Made by a program: the position numbers and the translations under genes | In this document: piece after piece, positions 30,927 through 35,961 of the stretch | How positions within the stretch are numbered: the stretch's first letter is position 1 | Layout of the letters: the number at the start of each line of letters is the position of its first letter | Notes under the pieces: generated by a model | What the model was told of the DNA's origin: nothing | What the model saw: only the letters and a program-made list of their open reading frames with translations | Databases searched by the model: none | Source of the DNA: Clostridiales bacterium | GTDB taxonomy: Bacteria > Bacillota > Clostridia > Christensenellales > Aristaeellaceae | NCBI GenBank assembly: GCA_015056245.1 | Contig: SVGQ01000018.1 | Location: 1-35,961 of the forward strand | Direction: 5' to 3' | Length of the DNA stretch: 35,961 bases

Positions 30927-33014
30927 TCAGAAAGCGTAGGTGGCAAACAGATCGTCAAAGTCTTCCGGACGCTTCACCTGACGGGTGACGCCGCCGGCTT
31001 TGTCCACCACGGCAAAGTTGGGCAGGATGAAGGGTGGCTTGAGTACCACGGAGTAGGACCCCACGTTGCCAAACACCAGATAGTCCCCCTGCGCCAGCGG
31101 GCCCTGATAGCCCTTGTAGAGGTAATCGGATTCAATGCAGGTGAAACCGCCCACATTCACATCCTGATAATCGGTGGTATTCGCACCGCAGTGGAATACT
31201 TCCAGCGGAGGATTTTTGCCATTCAGGGTGGGGTTGATGTTGTAGACACTGCCCAGCACTGTGGCGATGGCATGTCCACGCACCTGCTTGATGGTCTTTA
31301 CCTTGCAGCAGAAGCGCATCACATCGCCGCTGAGGGCGCTGCCGGGCTCGATGAGCAGCAGAGGCTTCTCGGCTTCGGACACATTCGCGTAATGGGCGGC
31401 AAACAGGGTGGCAGCAGCCTCTGCGTATTCCTCATAGGTGGGGATGGGGGAAGAAAACTGAGCTTTCAGGCTGTCGTGCATTTTACCGAACAGACCGCCG
31501 CCCAAGTCCACCATTTTGGGCTTGAGAGCGTATTTGTCGATCAAGTTCAGCATCCCCTGCGCCCGGGGAGCCCAGGTATCCAGCCTGCGGGTGGCGAAGT
31601 GGCACTGCAGAGAGGTCAGCTCCATGTTTTCATGGGCTGCGATAAAATCCAGCACCTGAGGCAGATCGCTGTCCGCGTCCACGCCAAAGCGGGAGATAAC
31701 GCCGTCGCCGATGTCGAAATTCACCCGGATACCCATGTGCAGCCTGGCAGCAGGATTGCGGCGGGAAATCTCCTCCAGCATGGGCAGTTCATCCAGTGAG
31801 TCGATGTTCACCACACCACCGCTGACCAGCAGTCCTTCCACTGCATCCGCGTGCTTGAAAGGCCCGTTGAAGATCATTTTATCCGCAGGCACGCCGCAGC
31901 GGCGGGCAATCTCCCACTCCATGCGGGAAACCACTTCCGCGTATCCGCCCAGTTGGTGAAGGCGCTTGCAGATGGCGGGGATATAGTTGGTCTTGTAGGA
32001 ATAGGCGATGGCAAATTTGGGATAGCGGCTGGCAAAGGCCTGATGCAGCTCCTGAAAATTGGCGGCATACTGGTCGGTATCCAACAGATAGAAACTCTCG
32101 CCGTAGTTATCACCAATGCGGTTCAGGGTTTCATAATCCAGCTGATCCACTGCCACGGGTTCCGGGGTGGTCATACGGGCGGTGTGCCGCTTTTTTTCCC
32201 GGATGCCTGCGGCGATCTTGTCCACGCTGGCAATCACGGTTTCCCGGTTGCGCTGGAAATAGGCTGCGTCCTTCTGGTTCAGCCGTTCCTCAAACTCCCG
32301 GATCTCCTTCACGCCGTACTGGAACACCTGACGGATCTCGTCGGTTTCCTGCTTGAGCCAGGTGTCGTAGAAACTGCGGGAGAGAATCACCATTTCAGAA
32401 CCCAGCCGGTGGTGCTCCGCAATGATGAACCGGGCTGGCAGCATGCCTTCATCCAGTCGTGCGATACCGCCAAAACCAAAGGGAATGCCCGCTGCCTTGA
32501 TCTTTTCGGCCAGTGCATCCACCATGCCGTTTGCCAACGGCTGGAAGAGGAAATCCATGCCGTGGGAGATATGCAGGTCGTTCAGGCCAATGTGGATCTC
32601 GTCAATGCCCTCCACTGCCAGAATGTCATCAATGGCAGCTTCTGCGTCCTTGTTTTCAAGCAGCAGCATGGTTTTGGCCCGTCCGCCCACCAGCTCCACA
32701 AAAGTGCGGGCATCCTCAGCGCTGCGGAACATGGGCAGCATGACGATATCCGCGCCCCGCTGGATTACATCGCTGATTTCCTCAGCAGAACCGGGATGCA
32801 GGGGATTGACCCGCACCAGCAGCTCCGCCTTGCGGAGCACCTGTCGGATGGCAGATACATCCTCCCGTGTATGCCGGGACTTGACGGTATTCATTCCGGC
32901 CTGACGCTCTTCTTTGCCCAGCGTTTCCAGATCCACAAAAATACGATCCACGGAGCACTGCTCTGCAATCTGTGCGATCTCCGGCTGGTTGGTGATATAC
33001 ATCAGTTTCAGCAT
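30927..33014 (-). CDS. HpcH/HpaI aldolase - type III PLP decarboxylase fusion
   Basis: A 695-residue two-domain protein. Residues 1-270 are an HpcH/HpaI (2,4-dihydroxyhept-2-ene-1,7-dioate aldolase/citrate lyase) barrel with R68 (VRVN), metal ligands E120 (LLENKDA) and D146 (IGLNDLHIS). Residues 293-695 are an alanine-racemase-fold decarboxylase like LysA/SbnH, with PLP lysine K341 (YSYKTN), H472, the glycine loop DLGGG (503-507), EPGSA (556-560), C626 in CIESDY and Y654. All catalytic residues seem present. No ribosome site precedes the internal Met281, so this is one protein. It heads a five-gene operon with a -35/-10 promoter at 33079-33108. Function is open: C-C bond formation plus decarboxylation of an amino-acid product is inferred. 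Confidence 0.9.
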   Translation of the reverse strand: MLKLMYITNQPEIAQIAEQCSVDRIFVDLETLGKEERQAGMNTVKSRHTREDVSAIRQVLRKAELLVRVNPLHPGSAEEISDVIQRGADIVMLPMFRSAEDARTFVELVGGRAKTMLLLENKDAEAAIDDILAVEGIDEIHIGLNDLHISHGMDFLFQPLANGMVDALAEKIKAAGIPFGFGGIARLDEGMLPARFIIAEHHRLGSEMVILSRSFYDTWLKQETDEIRQVFQYGVKEIREFEERLNQKDAAYFQRNRETVIASVDKIAAGIREKKRHTARMTTPEPVAVDQLDYETLNRIGDNYGESFYLLDTDQYAANFQELHQAFASRYPKFAIAYSYKTNYIPAICKRLHQLGGYAEVVSRMEWEIARRCGVPADKMIFNGPFKHADAVEGLLVSGGVVNIDSLDELPMLEEISRRNPAARLHMGIRVNFDIGDGVISRFGVDADSDLPQVLDFIAAHENMELTSLQCHFATRRLDTWAPRAQGMLNLIDKYALKPKMVDLGGGLFGKMHDSLKAQFSSPIPTYEEYAEAAATLFAAHYANVSEAEKPLLLIEPGSALSGDVMRFCCKVKTIKQVRGHAIATVLGSVYNINPTLNGKNPPLEVFHCGANTTDYQDVNVGGFTCIESDYLYKGYQGPLAQGDYLVFGNVGSYSVVLKPPFILPNFAVVDKAGGVTRQVKRPEDFDDLFATYAF

Positions 33015-33078
33015 ACCTATCTCCTTCTTGGCGGAATGGGTTTTTCAAGCGGTGTTCTGCTTGAATAAAGCAACTTTT

Positions 33079-33108
33079 ATTATAATCCAAGCGGAAAGGG
33101 GCTGTCAA
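33079..33108 (-). promoter_or_regulatory. Promoter of the five-gene fusion/aminotransferase/ald/comFC/pyrR operon
   Basis: On the - strand: TTGACA (33108-33103), 18 bp, TATAAT (33084-33079), about 60 bp before the start codon. Upstream lies the distal copy of the repeat-C hairpin. Confidence 0.8.
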
Positions 33109-33125
33109 TTCTTATCCAATACAAA

Positions 33126-33350
33126 ACAGGACAACCGGGGTTGCCGGTTGTCCTGCCAGACTGTCGAAAAACCCATACTTCTGTTCAAAAGTCGCACATC
33201 TTGCACCTACGGTGCTCGCTGTGCTTGCTGAAAAGGGCTGCGGCGCAAGGTTTTGTGGGCTCTGCCCACACCCGGCAGGAAACTGAGTTTCCTGCACCTT
33301 CCCCTTTTTTGACAACCTGACAGGACAACCGGGGTTGCCGGTTGTCCTGC
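33126..33350 (-). repeat. Intergenic repeat, copy C, flanked by a duplicated 31-bp terminator hairpin
   Basis: Two exact 31-bp copies (33126-33156 and 33320-33350) each contain a perfect hairpin CAGGACAACCGG / CCGGTTGTCCTG with a five-base loop. Between them is 163 bp with no ORF. On the - strand this starts GTTGTCAAAAAAA and ends TTTTTCGACAGTCTGG, the same termini as copy B, but with a different interior (several short hairpins such as TGGGCAGAGCCCA and GGAAACTCAGTTTCC). The hairpin copy next to GH127 lacks a T-run on the - strand; the distal copy keeps TTTTGT. This looks like insertion into the GH127 terminator with duplication of the hairpin. Confidence 0.82.
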
Positions 33351-33364
33351 TGAAAAAACTCGGA

Positions 33365-35278
33365 TTATTTCACTTCGTCCATCCAGACCCGCATCTGGTT
33401 CTCGCCGCGGTTGGCCCATGCGTAGTAGGGAATGGCCTTGGCGGTGCATTCCTCCTCGGCGGGCGGGGTGGTGGAGTACAGGTCGCCGTCGTCGGTGCGG
33501 CGGATGGCATCAGCGGTCAGGGTGACCACGCCGCTGAGCAGCTGTTCATCGAAAGCAGAGGGGGTCACCTTGCCGCCACGCTTCAGGGCAAGGGTCAGCA
33601 CATCGCCATCGTTGTCCACGCCTTCGAAGCAGTAGACCAGCGGACCACGGCCCAGCGCAACTTTACCGGTAAGCTGAGGCACCTTGCCGGAAGCGTACAC
33701 GGTGCGCACGCTGTCATCCAGCTGCATGACGATCACATCGCCATCCTGCACGGTGAGGTATTGATAGCCCGCTTCGGGGCTCAATTCCACTGCGTTGCCG
33801 TTGAGGGTGATGCGGGTGGTATTGCTCCAGCCGGGCAGACGAATAGCAAGTTTGCCGCCCTTTTCGACGCGGTAGGTAACGGTGAAATCGTAGGGATAGG
33901 CGGTTTCGCAATGCATCTTCAAGCCATTGTGGAAGGAAACCTCACCGGCGGCGATCAGATGGCAGTAGGCGGTTTCTTCGCTCTCGCCATAGGCAAACTG
34001 ACCGTAGGAGGAGATCAGACGGGCCACATTGGGCGGGCAGCAGGCACAGGCGTACCAGCCGGGACGGGTGGTCAGGTCGTGGCGATGGGTCACTGCCACG
34101 CCGGAAATGCCGGGGATGCACTCCAGGGGGTTCACATAATAGAAACGCTTGCCATCCAGCTGCATGCCGCCCAGTACGGTGTTGTAGAAGGCCTTTTCCA
34201 TGATGTCCGCGTAATCGCTGACGGGCTGATGCTCCAGCATGCGGGAGCCGAAGAACATCAGACCGATGGAGGCGCAGGTTTCCGCATAGGCGGTATCGCC
34301 GGGCAGGTCATAGTCCACGGTGAAGGCTTCGCCCTGCACGGTGGATCCGATGCCGCCGGTCAGATACATGCGGCGGGTGGTGATGCTGTCCCAGAGCACC
34401 TGGCAGGCCTTTTGCAGGCTTTCGTCGCCGGTAATGGAGGCCAGATCCGCCATGGCAGTGTAGAGATACACGGCGCGTACGGAGTGACCGGTGGCATCGG
34501 TCTGCTCCCGCACAGGCTTGCCGCTCTGCTGATAGTCGGGATCCTTGCCGTCGCTGCCCCAGACACGCCAGTTGCGGGAAGCCACTTCGTTTTCATAGTA
34601 GTGAGGATCCACGCCGCGAACATTGATGAAATGCGCCGCCAGATCCAGACAGTGCTGGTTGCCGGTCATGCGGTACATTTTGATCAGCGCCAGCTCTACC
34701 TCCGGGTGACCGGGATAACCGGGCGCACCCTCCACGATGAAGTGCTGGTAGATGTGCTCGGCGTTGCGCAGCATCACATCCAGCAGCTTGCGCTTGCCGG
34801 TGGCGTCATAGTAGGCGCAGGCAGCTTCCATCATGTGACCGGAGCAGTACAGCTCGTGGCCTTCCAGCAGGTTGGTCCAGCGCTTGTCCTTGTCCTTGAT
34901 GGTGTAGTAGGTGTTCAGGTAACCATCGGCATCCTGCGCGTCAGCGATGATGTCGATCAGTTTGTCAGCGGTTTTCTCCAATTCGGCATCGGGCAGCACA
35001 GCCAGCGAGTAGGCAACCGCTTCCAGCCACTTGGCAGCGTCGCTGTCCTGGAATACCATGCCGTAGAAACCGTCACCCACATCCTCGCCGCGGATGGCTT
35101 TGCCAGCGTTGATGAAATTCTGCACCACGTGGCTCTTCTCGGCGCCGGGGGCTTCGTCGCACAGCACACTGTACTGATAGGGGATCACTGTATCCTTGAT
35201 CAGCTGCTGATACTTGCCGATGAAGCCTGCCGAACGGTAGGCGGTGATGGAAACCTGCTTTTGCATTTTCATATGCAT
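33365..35278 (-). CDS. GH127-family beta-L-arabinofuranosidase-like glycosidase
   Basis: A 637-residue protein, the usual length for GH127 (DUF1680). The N-terminal (alpha/alpha)6 barrel includes VVQNFINAGKAIRGED, AQDADGYLNTYYTI, GHELYCSGHMMEAA and YAETCASIG. The zinc/catalytic cysteine motif is WYACACCPPNVARL, matching the C-C-P-P-N motif in which a zinc-bound cysteine acts as nucleophile, with E in AETC. Beta-sandwich domains follow. No signal peptide, so it acts on imported oligosaccharides in the cytoplasm. The start at 35278 follows GGGAG; internal ATGs two and four codons later are possible. It is divergent from an AraC-type gene, its likely regulator. Confidence 0.95.
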   Translation of the reverse strand: MHMKMQKQVSITAYRSAGFIGKYQQLIKDTVIPYQYSVLCDEAPGAEKSHVVQNFINAGKAIRGEDVGDGFYGMVFQDSDAAKWLEAVAYSLAVLPDAELEKTADKLIDIIADAQDADGYLNTYYTIKDKDKRWTNLLEGHELYCSGHMMEAACAYYDATGKRKLLDVMLRNAEHIYQHFIVEGAPGYPGHPEVELALIKMYRMTGNQHCLDLAAHFINVRGVDPHYYENEVASRNWRVWGSDGKDPDYQQSGKPVREQTDATGHSVRAVYLYTAMADLASITGDESLQKACQVLWDSITTRRMYLTGGIGSTVQGEAFTVDYDLPGDTAYAETCASIGLMFFGSRMLEHQPVSDYADIMEKAFYNTVLGGMQLDGKRFYYVNPLECIPGISGVAVTHRHDLTTRPGWYACACCPPNVARLISSYGQFAYGESEETAYCHLIAAGEVSFHNGLKMHCETAYPYDFTVTYRVEKGGKLAIRLPGWSNTTRITLNGNAVELSPEAGYQYLTVQDGDVIVMQLDDSVRTVYASGKVPQLTGKVALGRGPLVYCFEGVDNDGDVLTLALKRGGKVTPSAFDEQLLSGVVTLTADAIRRTDDGDLYSTTPPAEEECTAKAIPYYAWANRGENQMRVWMDEVK

Positions 35279-35306
35279 ATTCTCCCTTCGGTTGTTCCGT
35301 TGGTGG

Positions 35307-35335
35307 TTGACAATGGTTGATGTATGTATTATAGT
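35307..35335. promoter_or_regulatory. Overlapping divergent promoters (GH127 / AraC-type regulator)
   Basis: On the + strand: TTGACA (35307-35312), 17 bp, TATAGT (35330-35335), for the AraC-type gene. On the - strand, TATAAT (35333-35328) shares four bases with that -10 and suits GH127; its -35 is weak (TGTTTT at 35356-35351), as expected for an activated promoter. TCATC-AAAC-GATGA (about 35337-35350) is a short inverted repeat between that -35 and -10 that a regulator could use. Confidence 0.65.
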
Positions 35336-35389
35336 CTCATCAAACGATGAAAAACATAGATACTTATCGGGTTTGTATGGAGGATTATC

Positions 35390-35961
35390 GTGTATCGAGT
35401 GCGTTTGAGCAATGAACAACTGCCATCGGTGGTGGGTTATGGCCTTCTGGCGACTGCGGAGGGGTTTTATCATGCGGACCGCAATCTGCCCTTCCATGTG
35501 CTGATCTATGTGCTGGAAGGCGCTATTTATGTGACCGAGGACGGTGTGGATTACGCTGTACAGCCCGGGCAGCTGCTGTTTCTCAAAAGTGGTTTGCGGC
35601 ATTTTGGCAAGCGGCAGATCCCCAGGGGTACCCGCTGGTACTATGTGCATTTTGCCCTGCCGCAGTCTGTACCGGATGCGGCTCAATGGCTTATCCTGCC
35701 CAAGCAGCTTTCCCATCTGACGGGCAGCAGCATTGAAAAGGAACTGGGCACCTTTGTGGAGGCCTGCCACAGTCGGGAGGAAACCACCCGCTGGTACCTG
35801 AACCAGCAGTTGTTTGTATTGCTGAGCCATATTGCCCAACACGATCGCCCGGAGACTCCTTCCCCCGATTTGGCCCAGCGCATCGCCCTGTACCTGCGCC
35901 AGCATGCCCGGGAACCCTTCCGTGCCAAAGAACTGGAACGAGCCTTTTTCCTCAGCTATAA
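35390..35961 (+). CDS. AraC-type regulator, N-terminal part (cut by window end)
   Basis: The frame opens with GTG at 35390, six bases after TGGAGG, and runs without a stop to the window end (190 codons). There is no early in-frame ATG, which makes it easy to miss. The translation has an AraC-type cupin: FHVLIYVLEGAIYVTEDG, VQPGQLLFLKSGLRHFGK, TRWYYVHFALP. The region DLAQRIALYLRQHAREPFRAKELERAF then matches the start of an AraC helix-turn-helix domain, whose remainder is outside. It is divergent from the GH127 gene and probably activates it in response to an arabinose-containing sugar. Confidence 0.85.
   Translation, partial: MYRVRLSNEQLPSVVGYGLLATAEGFYHADRNLPFHVLIYVLEGAIYVTEDGVDYAVQPGQLLFLKSGLRHFGKRQIPRGTRWYYVHFALPQSVPDAAQWLILPKQLSHLTGSSIEKELGTFVEACHSREETTRWYLNQQLFVLLSHIAQHDRPETPSPDLAQRIALYLRQHAREPFRAKELERAFFLSY

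Noticed and set aside
30927-33014. Calling the fusion a staphyloferrin B (SbnG-SbnH) siderophore gene
   Set aside because: Only the family pairing matches. No IucA/IucC-type synthetase, SbnA/SbnB or iron-siderophore transporter is in the window.
33335-35320. A 661-codon plus-strand frame opposite GH127
   Set aside because: The GH127 frame carries the full family motifs; the opposite frame is compositional, rich in G, A, V and H.
1-35961. CRISPR array, prophage or insertion sequence
   Set aside because: No regularly spaced repeats, and no integrase, transposase or phage structural gene was seen; the only repeats are the non-coding elements A-C and the tRNA pair.

Overview
The window looks like chromosome of a low-to-mid GC Gram-positive anaerobe of the Bacillota (Clostridia-like, perhaps a gut commensal). 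The evidence is a T-box leader, strong AGGAGG-type ribosome sites, sigma-A promoters of the form TTGNNN-16/18-TATAAT, a RelQ-type small alarmone synthetase, an EFR1 flavodoxin-ferredoxin, ComFC/PyrR, and a GH127 arabinofuranosidase beside an AraC regulator. No phage, plasmid, integrase, transposase or CRISPR array is visible. No species can be named from the sequence alone.

Layout. 1-162: edge of an intergenic repeat (copy A) and a hairpin. 163-1016 (-): SCP2-like protein and low-molecular-weight tyrosine phosphatase. 1255-4361: GNAT acetyltransferase, EFR1 flavoprotein with divergent TetR regulator and clear operators, alpha/beta hydrolase. 4485-7145 (-): ABC importer (ATPase, permease, binding protein) of the COG1101/COG4120/COG2984 type, preceded by a T-box whose specifier (UUC) and UGGU bulge both point to tRNA-Phe. 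A LysR gene is divergent from it. 8717-10524 (-): TIM-barrel isomerase plus Gfo/Idh/MocA oxidoreductase. 10725-11669 (-): an HSL-type esterase broken by a TAA at codon 6. 11861-13303 (-): GltS-like symporter. 13541-14862 (+): autoregulated TetR plus flavodoxin-fold reductase. 14920-16296 (-): PAP2 phosphatase and two identical tRNA-Lys(CTT). 16509-19969: HAD phosphatase, XRE regulator, TspO, esterase, TlyA rRNA methyltransferase. 20079-24524: secreted five-repeat SH3 protein, YwaF-like membrane protein, RelQ, YdcZ-type membrane protein with a hairpin-sequestered ribosome site, an unknown membrane-anchored protein, and an orphan OmpR-type regulator with a degenerate receiver. 24700-27141 (+): S41 peptidase and a membrane-anchored alpha/beta hydrolase. 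27535-33014 (-): one probable five-gene operon. It holds an HpcH/HpaI-aldolase/PLP-decarboxylase fusion, a class IV aminotransferase, alanine dehydrogenase, ComFC and PyrR. 33365-35961: GH127 enzyme and a divergent AraC-type regulator cut by the window edge.

Most noteworthy. (1) The 695-residue fusion joins the two enzyme families found as separate SbnG and SbnH proteins in staphyloferrin B synthesis, but sits in an operon with a transaminase and alanine dehydrogenase and no siderophore synthetase. (2) Three intergenic repeats share a terminal signature, and each lies against a terminator-like hairpin. In two of them the hairpin (31 bp) or its 3' arm (13 bp) is duplicated on the far side, suggesting a small non-coding mobile element that targets terminators. 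(3) A T-box reads as Phe-specific on a transporter family usually linked to tryptophan. (4) Regulatory DNA is very compact, with divergent promoters sharing or overlapping core hexamers at three loci.

All family calls come from reading motifs in the translations; no database search was run.
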